From Prevotella sp. tc2-28 (GTDB taxonomy: Bacteria > Bacteroidota > Bacteroidia > Bacteroidales > Bacteroidaceae), in the NCBI RefSeq assembly GCF_900107705.1, contig NZ_FNRE01000005.1:62001-126000 (forward strand): a stretch of DNA of 64,000 nt, read 5' to 3'. The translations under genes and the position numbers were made by a program. Below, in pieces: positions 22,830 through 30,942 of the stretch; the stretch's first letter is position 1; every line of letters begins with the position of its first letter. The notes below the pieces were generated by a model, which saw only the letters and a program-made list of their open reading frames with translations, was not told the origin of the DNA and did no database searches.

Positions 22830-22899
22830 ATACCATATATGTGGTATGCGAATAACCCGCAAATGGTATTGCACGAATGAGAAAAACGCCGTACCTTTG
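22830..22899 (+). promoter_or_regulatory. Sulfur-regulon operator and promoter of cysK
   Basis: ATACC-N8-GGTAT at 22830-22847 starts one base after the symporter stop. After 44 bp comes TACCTTTG (22892-22899), preceded by CGCCG and by ATTG at 22868-22871. This is the third location with this layout, in front of a proven sulfur gene, which anchors the regulon assignment. Confidence 0.85.
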
Positions 22900-22937
22900 C
22901 ACTCAGAAATAGTTATTTAATTTAAAATGGTAAGGAT

Positions 22938-23885
22938 ATGACAAAGATTGCAAAACAGCTGACCGAGCTCGTCGGCAACACCCCACTTCTTGAGCTCAAC
23001 AAGTATTCACAGGCAAAGGGACTGGAGACACCCGTGATTGCCAAAGTAGAGTATTTCAATCCTGGCGGTAGCGTAAAAGACCGTATCGCCCTGGCGATGA
23101 TTGAAGACGCCGAGCAGAAGGGCATCCTGAAGCCTGGCGCCACCATCATCGAGCCCACCAGCGGCAATACAGGCGTAGGACTGGCACTGGTATCAGCCGT
23201 CAAGGGCTACCATCTTATCCTTACCATGCCTGAGACCATGAGTGTGGAGCGCAGGAACCTTGTGAAAGCTTACGGTGCTGAGGTGCGTCTCACCTCTGGA
23301 AAAGACGGTATGACAGGTGCCATCCGCGCCGCCGAGGAGTTGCGCGACGCCATTCCCGGCAGCGTTATCCTGCAACAGTTCGAGAACGGTGCCAACCCCG
23401 CCAAGCACTATGCCACGACGGGTCCGGAGATATGGCGCGACACCGACGGTCAGGTAGACATCTTCATTGGCGGTGTGGGTACAGGCGGTACCATCAGCGG
23501 TACGGGCAAGTATCTGAAGGAGCAGAACCCCAACGTGAAGGTGATTGCCGTCGAGCCAAAGTCGAGTGCCGTACTGAACGGACAGCCCAGCGGTCCACAC
23601 AAGATTCAGGGTATCGGTGCCGGTTTCGTTCCCAAGACTTACAATGCCGACGTCATCGACGAAGTGTTCGACGTGGAGAACGACGACGCCATCCGCACGG
23701 GTCGTGAGATTGCCCAGCAGGAAGGTTTGCTGGTAGGCATCTCTGCCGGAGCTGCCCTCTATGCCGCCATCCAGGTTGCCAAGCGCCCCGAGAACAAAGG
23801 CAAGAAGATTGTGGTGCTGTTGCCCGATACCGGTGAGCGTTACCTGAGCACGGTATTGTATGCTTTCGAGGACTACCCCCTCTAA
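22938..23885 (+). CDS. cysK: Cysteine synthase A (O-acetylserine sulfhydrylase)
   Basis: The 315-residue PLP enzyme shows ELVGNTPLLEL, NPGGSVKDRIAL with the PLP lysine K47, EPTSGNTGVGLA, GGVGTGGTISGTGKYLKE (phosphate-binding loop), QGIGAGFVP and SAGAALYAA. It makes cysteine from O-acetylserine and sulfide. A Shine-Dalgarno-like AAGGAT lies just before the ATG. It has its own operator/promoter (22830-22899) and is followed by a strong hairpin that reaches into the next gene. The TSGNTG and loop motifs fit CysK; CysM-type thiocarboxylate specificity cannot be excluded from motifs alone. Confidence 0.93.
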   Translation: MTKIAKQLTELVGNTPLLELNKYSQAKGLETPVIAKVEYFNPGGSVKDRIALAMIEDAEQKGILKPGATIIEPTSGNTGVGLALVSAVKGYHLILTMPETMSVERRNLVKAYGAEVRLTSGKDGMTGAIRAAEELRDAIPGSVILQQFENGANPAKHYATTGPEIWRDTDGQVDIFIGGVGTGGTISGTGKYLKEQNPNVKVIAVEPKSSAVLNGQPSGPHKIQGIGAGFVPKTYNADVIDEVFDVENDDAIRTGREIAQQEGLLVGISAGAALYAAIQVAKRPENKGKKIVVLLPDTGERYLSTVLYAFEDYPL

Positions 23886-23902
23886 CTGATGACTTTTCCC
23901 TT

Positions 23903-23951
23903 GTTCATACGTCCTTGAAATAAAAAACAAACTATTTCAGGACGTATGAAC
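23903..23951. terminator. Long hairpin covering the dapA-like start codon
   Basis: Arm 23903-23922 pairs with 23933-23951 over 19 positions with a single bulged base and a 10-nt loop. The right arm contains the ATG at 23946. It can serve as the cysK terminator and would bury the start codon of the following gene in read-through RNA. Confidence 0.7.
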
Positions 23952-24833
23952 AATTCTAAGTATTGCGGCGTGGTGGTGCCGATGGTAACCCCCGTCACCC
24001 AGGACGGACGGCTTGACGTGGAAGCCGTCAAACGTATTATCCATTTCTTTGCTGACAATCAGGTTTCCCCGCTGCTGATGGGCACGACGGGCGAGGGCAA
24101 CAGCGTAAGCCAGGCCGACGGTCAGTTGTTCGTTGAGACAGCCGTCAAGGCTGCCGACGGCCGTATTCTGATTTATGCCGGACTGACGGGCAACTGCTTT
24201 GCCGAGCAGGTGCGCCAAGCTGAGGTCTACACCGCCTTGGGTGCCGACGTCATCGTGGCTACACTGCCTACGTATTATGCGCTGACTGCCGACCAGATGT
24301 ACGAATATTACAAGACGCTGGCCGACTGCATCACGGGTCCGCTGATGCTTTACAACATCCTGGCGACGACGCACATGTCTATTCCCGTCGACGTGATCAA
24401 GCGGCTGGCAGACCATCCGAATATTGTCGGTCTGAAAGACTCTGAGCGCGACCTTGAGCGCATGGCTCAGTGTATCGACATTGCCAAGGGTCGCGACGAT
24501 TTCGCTTATTTCTGCGGATGGGCAGCACAAAGTGCCCATTCGCTGGAGCTGGGCGGCAACGGCATCGTGCCCTCTACGGGCAACTATGTGCCTGAGATGT
24601 TCCGCCAGCTCTTCGATGCCGCTGTGGCGGGCGACTGGGCAACAGCCAACCGCTTGCAGGACGAGACCAACGAGATAGCCAAGATTTACCAGAAGGACCG
24701 TACGCTCGGACAAAGTCTCACCGCCCTAAAGGTGATGATGCAGACCAAAGGACTTTGTGAGCCGTGGATGCTCATGCCACTGACCCGTCTTTCTGCCGAA
24801 GAAGAAAAAGCGATAAGAGATGCACTGGATTGA
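23946..24833 (+). CDS. DapA/NanA-family Schiff-base lyase or synthase
   Basis: The 295-residue TIM barrel matches the DHDPS/N-acetylneuraminate lyase family: VVVPMVTPVTQDGRLD, LLMGTTGEGNSVS (pyruvate-carboxylate binding), PLMLYNIL with the catalytic Tyr, and NIVGLKDSERD with the Schiff-base Lys (about residue 163). The residues after YNI (ATTHMS) differ from the common YNVPGRT of housekeeping DapA, so a catabolic aldolase acting on a keto acid or sugar acid is likely. The end overlaps the start of a sodium:solute symporter by 14 bases, which ties the lyase to uptake of its substrate. The start codon lies inside a 19-bp hairpin, so initiation may be regulated. Confidence 0.78.
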   Translation: MNNSKYCGVVVPMVTPVTQDGRLDVEAVKRIIHFFADNQVSPLLMGTTGEGNSVSQADGQLFVETAVKAADGRILIYAGLTGNCFAEQVRQAEVYTALGADVIVATLPTYYALTADQMYEYYKTLADCITGPLMLYNILATTHMSIPVDVIKRLADHPNIVGLKDSERDLERMAQCIDIAKGRDDFAYFCGWAAQSAHSLELGGNGIVPSTGNYVPEMFRQLFDAAVAGDWATANRLQDETNEIAKIYQKDRTLGQSLTALKVMMQTKGLCEPWMLMPLTRLSAEEEKAIRDALD

Positions 24834-26388
24834 CTACATCATCGTCATTTTGTCGATAGCCGCTGCCATCGTCGTGGGCATGTACTTCGCCCACAAGCAG
24901 AAAGACACGTCGCAGTATTTTGCCGGAGGTGGCAAGATTCCCGCCTGGGCGGTGGGCATCAGCATCTTCGCCACGCTGATATCGAGTGTGACGTTCCTCG
25001 CCTACCCGGGTGCCGCCTATGCCGACAACTGGATACTATTGGTACAGGGACTGATGGTGCCCATTGTCCTGTTGGCACTCGTCGGCATCATCGTGCCGTT
25101 GTTCCGCAAGGTCATCCGCCTGTCGACCTACGAGTATTTCGAGCGCCGCTTCGGACTCTTTGCCCGTCTTTACTCGTCGTTCGCCTTCACGCTGGGCCAT
25201 TTCTCGAAGGCCGGCACGGTGTTCTTCCTGGTGTCGATGGCACTGGCGACATTCCTTGACATCAACATCTACACCATCGTGCTCATCCTGGGCGTGACCA
25301 TCATCGTGCTGACGCTGTTTGGCGGCATGGAGGCTATTGTGTGGATGGACGTGGCGCAGGGTTTCCTGCTCATCGGTGGCGGCATCATCTGCATCGGCAT
25401 CCTCATGTTCGGCATCGAGGGCGGACCGGCGGAGACGTTCCGTATCGCCTCTGATTTCGACAAGATTTCGTTCGGTCCCTATGACTGGGACCTGACGCAG
25501 CTGACGTTCATCGTGATGGTGCTCAACGGCATCTTCTATGCCTTGCAGAAATATGGCACCGACCAGACCATCGTGCAACGCTATCTGGCTGCCAAGAACG
25601 ACCACGAGGCCAAAAAGGCGGCTTATATTGGCGTGCTGATGTCGGTTCCCATCTGGGCGCTGTTCATGTTTATCGGCACGGCGCTCTTCGCCTACTACCA
25701 CGCACAGGGTGCTCCCCTGCTGCCTGAGGGTATCAAGGCCGACGAGGTATTCCCCTACTTCATCGCCCATGAGCTTCCCGTAGGCATCCGTGGTCTCATC
25801 ATTGCCGCACTGGCAGCAGCAGCCATCTCGTCATTGGACTCCGACTTGAACTGTCTGTCGGCCATTGCCGTACAAGACTACTACATGCGCTTCCGCAAGG
25901 AGGCCACCGACCAGCAACAACTGCGCTTTGGCAAGTGGATGGTGGTGGTTGCCGGACTGGGAGCCATCGGGGTAGCCTGTCTCTATATCACCTGGGGCGG
26001 CGAGGGCGTGCTGGGCGCGCTGTTCTCGCTCTACGCCATCTTCTCGGCAGGCATCGTCGGCATCTTCATCCTCGGACTGTTCTCGCGCCGTGCCAACAAG
26101 CAGGGCCTCTACATCGGCATCGCAGCCGCCGTGCTCTATACCGCATACGCCGTGCTGACCTCGACGAAGGTCGACATCGACGGCGACGGTGTGAAGCAGA
26201 CGCTGATAGACCTGGGCAACTGGAACTTCGCTCACCATAAGTACATGCTGGGCGTTTACAGCCACCTCATCGTCCTCGTCGTGGGCTATGTGGCCAGTTT
26301 CTTCTTCAAGACACCGCTGGCTGACAAGGAGCTCACCATTTGGGGCTATTTGGAAAACAAGAAGAAAGAAGAATCGTCAACTTGCTGA
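24820..26388 (+). CDS. Sodium:solute symporter (SSS family)
   Basis: The 522-residue protein has about 13 transmembrane helices. It shows DTSQYFAGGGKIPAWAVGISIFATLISSVTFLAYPGAAYADNW at the start, the family motif YEYFERRFG, and QKYGTDQTIVQRYLAAKN and AAISSLDSDLNCLSAIAVQDYY (sodium-site region). SSS carriers import sugars, sugar acids, sialic acid or similar compounds with Na+. Its ATG is inside the end of the dapA-like gene, so both are translated together and probably share a substrate. The 3' end overlaps that of the convergent NhaC gene by 12 bases. The insertion with DIDGDGVKQT near the C-terminus resembles a calcium-binding loop but is a single, incomplete motif. Confidence 0.87.
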   Translation: MHWIDYIIVILSIAAAIVVGMYFAHKQKDTSQYFAGGGKIPAWAVGISIFATLISSVTFLAYPGAAYADNWILLVQGLMVPIVLLALVGIIVPLFRKVIRLSTYEYFERRFGLFARLYSSFAFTLGHFSKAGTVFFLVSMALATFLDINIYTIVLILGVTIIVLTLFGGMEAIVWMDVAQGFLLIGGGIICIGILMFGIEGGPAETFRIASDFDKISFGPYDWDLTQLTFIVMVLNGIFYALQKYGTDQTIVQRYLAAKNDHEAKKAAYIGVLMSVPIWALFMFIGTALFAYYHAQGAPLLPEGIKADEVFPYFIAHELPVGIRGLIIAALAAAAISSLDSDLNCLSAIAVQDYYMRFRKEATDQQQLRFGKWMVVVAGLGAIGVACLYITWGGEGVLGALFSLYAIFSAGIVGIFILGLFSRRANKQGLYIGIAAAVLYTAYAVLTSTKVDIDGDGVKQTLIDLGNWNFAHHKYMLGVYSHLIVLVVGYVASFFFKTPLADKELTIWGYLENKKKEESSTC

Positions 26389-27807
26389 GGTTGCCTTACG
26401 ATAGATGCGCCAACCTGTTGCGGCAATGAAGATGCTCATCAGGGGGCTCAGGTAATTGAAGAAACAATACGGGAGATAGGTTAGCGTAGGCACGCCAAGC
26501 ACCGTAGATTGTGTCATGCCGCACGTGTTCCAAGGTATCAGTACCGAGGTCACCGTTGCGGCATCTTCTGTGGTACGGCTCAACAGCCGCGACTCGTAAC
26601 CCTGTTCCTTGTATACCTCTTTATAGATATCGGCATTCAGTACGATAGAGATAAATTGGTCGCCGGTGGTGATATTGAGGAAAATGCCTGTTCCTACCGT
26701 CGACGAGACCAGTGTCAACCGACTGCGCACCCATTGTACGATGACTCTGGTAAGGCTCTCTATCATACCGCTGGCCACCATTGCAGCGCCGAAGCACATC
26801 GCACACAGGATGAGCCAGATAGTATTCAGCATACCAGCCATACCGCCCGTCGACACCAGTTCGTTCAGTTCTGCACTGCCCGTATCAACATGGGTAGCTC
26901 CGTAAAAGGTAATAGCCAGTCCGCGCGTCAGACTCTCCGAGCCGGCTATCTCCATGAGGATATGAGGTTGTAGTATCAGCGCCACAATGCCAGCCATCAC
27001 AGAAGAAACGAACAGCACTATCAGTGAGGGAACCCTGCGTCCTATCATTACACCCGTCAACAAGGGCACCAACAGCGTCCAAAGCGAGATATTGAACGTT
27101 CTGGACAAGCCTTCGGTATAGAGCGATATATGCAATTGTTCCTCAACACCATTGCTGAGTCCTGCCACCAGGAAGATAACCAGCGAAATCAAGAAGGTCG
27201 GCACCGTGGTCAGCATCATGTAGCGAATATGCACAAAGAGGTCTGTACCCGTTGCCGACGATGCCAGAATCGTCGTATCACTCAACGGCGACAACTTATC
27301 GCCGAAATAGGCACCCGATATGATGGCACCTGCCGTCCACGCCTCCGAAACGCCTAGCGCGTGACCGATACCCAAGAGGGCAACACCGATGGTGGCTATG
27401 GTTGTCCACGAACTGCCTGACGACAAGGACACCAGTGCACAGATGACACACGACGACACCAGGAAGAACTGCGGCGACATCATCTGCACACCATAGTATA
27501 TCAAGGTTGGCACAATACCGCTAACCATCCACGACCCGCTCAGCATGCCCACACACAGGAGGATAAGCAGCGTAATGCTCACCTCGCCAATGGTGTGCAT
27601 GATCTGCTTCTCAAACTGTTTCCACGGCACCCGATAGAAGCCCATCGAGATGCACACACAGACAGCCATGCCCATCAGCAGCGCTATCTGCGAGCCTCCA
27701 CTCAGCGAGTCGCTCCCAAACAGGCCAATAACGATGGACAGAAACACGATAAGCACCACCACGGGAATGATGGCGACAAGGGGATGGGGAATATTATTGT
27801 CACTCAT
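26377..27807 (-). CDS. NhaC-family Na+/H+ antiporter-like membrane protein
   Basis: The 476-residue protein has 11-12 hydrophobic segments with NhaC features: GSQIALLMGMAVC, SSGSSWTTIATIGVALLGIG, EAWTAGAIISGAYFGDKLSPLSDTTILASS (the conserved GAYFGDKLSPLSDT motif) and LIPWNTCGMTQSTVLGV. NhaC proteins exchange Na+ for H+ or take part in malate/lactate exchange (MleN). The start at 27807 (MSDNNIPHP) is used because the minus-strand -7 element TACTTTTG is at 27822-27815; the longer frame would run backwards through the 21-bp tandem repeats of the neighbour. It is monocistronic and divergent from the HU-like gene. Confidence 0.85.
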   Translation of the reverse strand: MSDNNIPHPLVAIIPVVVLIVFLSIVIGLFGSDSLSGGSQIALLMGMAVCVCISMGFYRVPWKQFEKQIMHTIGEVSITLLILLCVGMLSGSWMVSGIVPTLIYYGVQMMSPQFFLVSSCVICALVSLSSGSSWTTIATIGVALLGIGHALGVSEAWTAGAIISGAYFGDKLSPLSDTTILASSATGTDLFVHIRYMMLTTVPTFLISLVIFLVAGLSNGVEEQLHISLYTEGLSRTFNISLWTLLVPLLTGVMIGRRVPSLIVLFVSSVMAGIVALILQPHILMEIAGSESLTRGLAITFYGATHVDTGSAELNELVSTGGMAGMLNTIWLILCAMCFGAAMVASGMIESLTRVIVQWVRSRLTLVSSTVGTGIFLNITTGDQFISIVLNADIYKEVYKEQGYESRLLSRTTEDAATVTSVLIPWNTCGMTQSTVLGVPTLTYLPYCFFNYLSPLMSIFIAATGWRIYRKATSAS

Positions 27808-27814
27808 TGGAGTG

Positions 27815-27822
27815 CAAAAGTA
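27815..27822 (-). promoter_or_regulatory. NhaC gene promoter (-7 element)
   Basis: TACTTTTG on the minus strand, 7 bases before the start codon at 27807. The leader would be very short. Confidence 0.55.
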
Positions 27823-27896
27823 ATACATTTTCCATAAATTCACAAATTTCGTAAAGACAAAACGTCTGATTGCTTTGTCATTTGAATATTTTTCCT

Positions 27897-27904
27897 TATC
27901 TTTG
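27897..27904 (+). promoter_or_regulatory. Promoter of the HU-like gene
   Basis: TATCTTTG at 27897-27904. The tandem repeats at 27917-28000 lie between this element and the start codon at 28016, so they are in the 5' leader. Confidence 0.65.
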
Positions 27905-27916
27905 CAGAAGAGTTTA

Positions 27917-28000
27917 ATTGCAAAGTTTGAAATGTAAATTGCAAACTTTGAAATACAGATTGCAAGGTTTGCAATATAGGTTGCAAAGTTTAAGATATAA
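27917..28000. repeat. Four tandem 21-bp repeats in the HU-like gene leader
   Basis: Four consecutive 21-bp units of the type (A/G)TTGCAAAGTTTGAAATRYA(A/G) occupy 27917-27937, 27938-27958, 27959-27979 and 27980-28000. They differ from each other at a few positions, and each keeps TTGCAA. A spacing of two helical turns puts every TTGCAA on the same DNA face. Confidence 0.8.
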
Positions 28001-28015
28001 AAATTCAAAGATAGT

Positions 28016-28654
28016 ATGGCAAATTATGTAATCAAGGAAATGCCCAAAGGCATGGGTAACGGCAAAAAAGGGAGATTATTCCCCAAGATGCAGGTTTACA
28101 CGGAGTTCGACTACGACAAGGTAGTTGAACTTGTTCACACCAATTCGCCGGCGTTCAGTCAGGCGACCATTCGTGGTGTGCTCGACACGCTGGCTGTCGT
28201 CATGAAGTCGTATCTGCCTTTGGGGCACACTATGAAAATTGACAAGTTGGGAGTATTCTCACTGTCATTGGAATTTACTGATAATGAAGCAGATAGCACC
28301 GGGCAGCAGATTACGCAGGAGGCAACATCCAAGAAGAAATACCATCATGTAAGGGCAAAGGGTGTAAATTTCAAGGTAGACAAAAGGATGGTTGACGACA
28401 TCAACAAGGAAAATTCCTTTGAGCGCATAACCGGCAATTCCACCTCCCCCTCTCCTTATTCCCTTGAAGAGCGTCTGCAACGGGCCCTGAACCATATCAG
28501 CAAGCACGGATTCATCACACTGCAAGAATACGCCAACCTCAACGGCCTCAGTTACAGCACCAGTTCCAGAGAACTTGCCAAACTCGTCCTTGTCCCCCAG
28601 TCAGGCATCAAGGCCAAAGGCACGGCCTCGCACAAGGTATGGGTGAGCAGGTGA
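28016..28654 (+). CDS. HU-like DNA-binding protein (HU-HIG type) with C-terminal winged-helix-like part
   Basis: The 212-residue protein starts with an HU/IHF-like domain (residues about 1-125): FSQATIRGVLDTLAVVMKSYLPLGHTMKIDKLGVFSLSLEF, then a basic arm VRAKGVNFKVDKRMVDDI. This matches the Bacteroidota HU-HIG family. After a Ser/Pro linker (NSTSPSPYS), residues about 145-212 look like a small helix-turn-helix domain (FITLQEYANLNGLSYSTSSRELAKL). Such proteins bind or bend DNA and are numerous in Bacteroidota. Four 21-bp repeats in its own leader may be an autoregulatory target (inference). Genes on either side are unrelated metabolic genes. Confidence 0.82.
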   Translation: MANYVIKEMPKGMGNGKKGRLFPKMQVYTEFDYDKVVELVHTNSPAFSQATIRGVLDTLAVVMKSYLPLGHTMKIDKLGVFSLSLEFTDNEADSTGQQITQEATSKKKYHHVRAKGVNFKVDKRMVDDINKENSFERITGNSTSPSPYSLEERLQRALNHISKHGFITLQEYANLNGLSYSTSSRELAKLVLVPQSGIKAKGTASHKVWVSR

Positions 28655-28713
28655 CAAAACGAGGAGGTATCCGTCTATTAAGTATAAGGTAAAGACAATA
28701 GAAAGCAAACATT

Positions 28714-29859
28714 ATGAAAGCAATCACATTATTGCAGCCACAGAAAATTGTTTTCGGCACGGGCTGCATCGAGACATTCACGGAAGATTACAAGAAAATG
28801 GGCTTGCAGCGCCTCATGGTGCTGACGGCTCCCCCTATCCTGCCCCTCATCGAAGAGCCTTTGGCAAACCTCAAGGCGACAGATGTCAGCATAGAGATAT
28901 TCCAAGACATCTTGGCAGAGCCGACTGTCAACGACTTCAAGAAGATTCTGGAGGTAGCACGCCAGTTCAAGGCCGACAGCGTAGTGGGTATCGGAGGCGG
29001 AAGCGTGCTCGACGTGACGAAACTCGTGGCAGCTTTCATCAACAGCGCACAGCAAGTGGAAGACTGCTTCGGAACGGGCTTTATCAAGGCTAAAGGTCTA
29101 TGGTTTGCCTGTCTGCCCACCACGGCTGGAACGGGTTCGGAAGTGTCACCCAACGCCATCCTGCTGGACGAGCGCGACCATCTGAAGAAGGGCATTGTAT
29201 CACCTTTCCTCATTGCTGATGCTGCCTACGTGGACCCAAAACTGACGTGGACAGTACCTGCCAAGGTGACTGCGGACACGGGTATGGATGCCCTCACCCA
29301 CTGTATAGAGGCATATACCAACAAGTTCGCCCATCCTTCTGTCGACATCTACGCCCTGCAGGGCATCCGCCTCATCGCAGCAAACCTGGAGCGCGCCGTG
29401 AAGAACGGCAAAGACCAGGAGGCTCGCGAGGCGCTGGCCTTCGGTTCATTGTATGGCGGACTATGCTTAGGACCCGTCAACACAGCAGCGGTTCATGCAC
29501 TCTCCTATCCTCTGGGCGGTGAGTTCCACATCCCCCACGGACTCAGCAATGCTATCCTGTTGCCTTCAGTCATGAAGTTCAACATGCCTGCCAACATCAA
29601 ACGCCACGCTGAGGTGGCTATTGCCTTAGGTTGCCAACCCGGCAAGAACGACGAGGAGACGGCCCAGCGAGGTGTCGACTTCATCTATCGCTTGGCTGCT
29701 GCTGTCGGCATTCCCGACAAGCTGACTGCACTAGGCATCCCACAGACTGCTGTCGACGGAATGGCCAAAGCCGCCATGCAGGTTCAGCGACTGCTGAAAA
29801 ACAACCCGAGAGAAGTTACTGAGCAAGATGCCAAAGACATCTACAACTCTTTGTATTAA
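28714..29859 (+). CDS. Iron-containing alcohol dehydrogenase
   Basis: The 381-residue enzyme is a group III (Fe-dependent) alcohol dehydrogenase. It has GIGGGSVLDVTKLVAA (NAD-binding), PTTAGTGSEVSPNAIL, DTGMDALTHCIEAYTNKFAHP (Asp/His metal ligands) and AAVHALSYPLGGEFHIPHGLSNAILLP (two further His ligands). It oxidises or reduces small alcohols, aldehydes or hydroxy acids. It precedes pdxA by 20 bp and the DUF1537 kinase, so a step in four-carbon sugar-acid use, such as oxidation of a hydroxy acid, is plausible. No promoter of the standard type is visible in the 59-bp gap in front of it. Confidence 0.88.
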   Translation: MKAITLLQPQKIVFGTGCIETFTEDYKKMGLQRLMVLTAPPILPLIEEPLANLKATDVSIEIFQDILAEPTVNDFKKILEVARQFKADSVVGIGGGSVLDVTKLVAAFINSAQQVEDCFGTGFIKAKGLWFACLPTTAGTGSEVSPNAILLDERDHLKKGIVSPFLIADAAYVDPKLTWTVPAKVTADTGMDALTHCIEAYTNKFAHPSVDIYALQGIRLIAANLERAVKNGKDQEAREALAFGSLYGGLCLGPVNTAAVHALSYPLGGEFHIPHGLSNAILLPSVMKFNMPANIKRHAEVAIALGCQPGKNDEETAQRGVDFIYRLAAAVGIPDKLTALGIPQTAVDGMAKAAMQVQRLLKNNPREVTEQDAKDIYNSLY

Positions 29860-29879
29860 CCCGATAATACGTTACAACA

Positions 29880-30920
29880 ATGAAACCCATATTAGCCATC
29901 ACTATGGGCGACCCCGCAGGCATCGGGCCTGAGATAACCGTGCGTGCCCTAAACAGAGAAGAGACTTATGAAAAGTGCCGTCCCGTTGTTACGGGCGACG
30001 CCGCCATCATGGAGCAGGCTGTCCGCCTGTTGGGCTTCAACCTACAAGTGAACGCCATCCAGAGCGTGAAAGATGCCAAGTTTACGTTTGGCACCATCGA
30101 TGTCATTGACCTCCAATGCGTCGACCTCTCCACATTCGAGTTCGGCAAGGTACAGCCACAGTGTGGCAATGCTGCCTTCCAGTATATCAAGAAAGCCATC
30201 GAACTGGCGATGGCCGACGAGGTGGACGGCACCGTGACGGCTCCCCTGAACAAGGAAGCGCTGAACCTGGCTGGCCATCACTACGACGGGCATACCGAAA
30301 TTTACGCCACGTTCACCAACACGAAGAAATATGCCATGATGCTGGCTGACGAGAACATCCGCGTCATCCACGTTTCGACGCATGTTCCCCTGCGCAAGGC
30401 GTGTGACTTGGTGAAGAAGGCCCGCGTCATCGAGTGCGTCGAACTCATCGACGATGCCTGTCGCCAGTTTGGCATCGAGAAACCGCACATCGGTGTGGCA
30501 GGACTCAACCCTCACTCCAGCGAGAACGGCATGTTCGGCTACGAGGAGGCTCAGGAGATTATTCCTGCCATCGAGGAACTCACGGCACGCGGCTTCGACG
30601 TCGAGGGTCCCGTACCGCCCGACAGCATCTTCGCCAAGGCTAAATGCGGCAAGTTCGACGGATGTGTCGCCATGTATCACGACCAGGGACACATCCCCCT
30701 CAAGGTATGCGCCTTTAACTGGAACAAGGAAACGGGCAAGATGGAATCAGCAAGCGGTGTGAACATCACCCTCGGACTGCCCATCATCCGCGTCAGCGTT
30801 GACCACGGCACCGCCTTCGACGTGGCAGGCAAGGGCATTGCCAACGACTCTGCAATGACGCTATCCATCGACTACGCCACCCGCATGGCCATCTATCGGA
30901 AAGGGAAAAGGGATAAGTGA
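29880..30920 (+). CDS. pdxA: PdxA-family 4-hydroxythreonine-4-phosphate / 4-phospho-threonate dehydrogenase
   Basis: The 346-residue enzyme begins KPILAITMGDPAGIGPEI and contains TAPLNKEALNLAGHHYDGHTEIYA, VIHVSTHVPLRKACDLV, GVAGLNPHSSENGMFGYEE and MYHDQGHIPLKV, whose histidines bind the divalent metal. PdxA makes pyridoxal precursors; the PdxA2 branch acts with DUF1537 kinases and decarboxylates 4-phospho-D-threonate or -erythronate to dihydroxyacetone phosphate. Because the next gene, 22 bp downstream, is a DUF1537 kinase, the PdxA2 catabolic role is possible, but Bacteroidota also use a PdxA for vitamin B6, so both remain open. The gap to the kinase carries AAGTGAAAAGTGAAAAA repeats. Confidence 0.87.
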   Translation: MKPILAITMGDPAGIGPEITVRALNREETYEKCRPVVTGDAAIMEQAVRLLGFNLQVNAIQSVKDAKFTFGTIDVIDLQCVDLSTFEFGKVQPQCGNAAFQYIKKAIELAMADEVDGTVTAPLNKEALNLAGHHYDGHTEIYATFTNTKKYAMMLADENIRVIHVSTHVPLRKACDLVKKARVIECVELIDDACRQFGIEKPHIGVAGLNPHSSENGMFGYEEAQEIIPAIEELTARGFDVEGPVPPDSIFAKAKCGKFDGCVAMYHDQGHIPLKVCAFNWNKETGKMESASGVNITLGLPIIRVSVDHGTAFDVAGKGIANDSAMTLSIDYATRMAIYRKGKRDK

Positions 30921-30931
30921 AAAGTGAAAAA
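30915..30931. repeat. AAGTGAAA heptamers between pdxA and the kinase
   Basis: AAGTGAAAAGTGAAAAA contains two 7-bp units and overlaps the pdxA stop codon. It belongs to the same repeat type as 45584-45613 and 49268-49285. Confidence 0.5.
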
Positions 30932-30942
30932 TATACTGCTGC

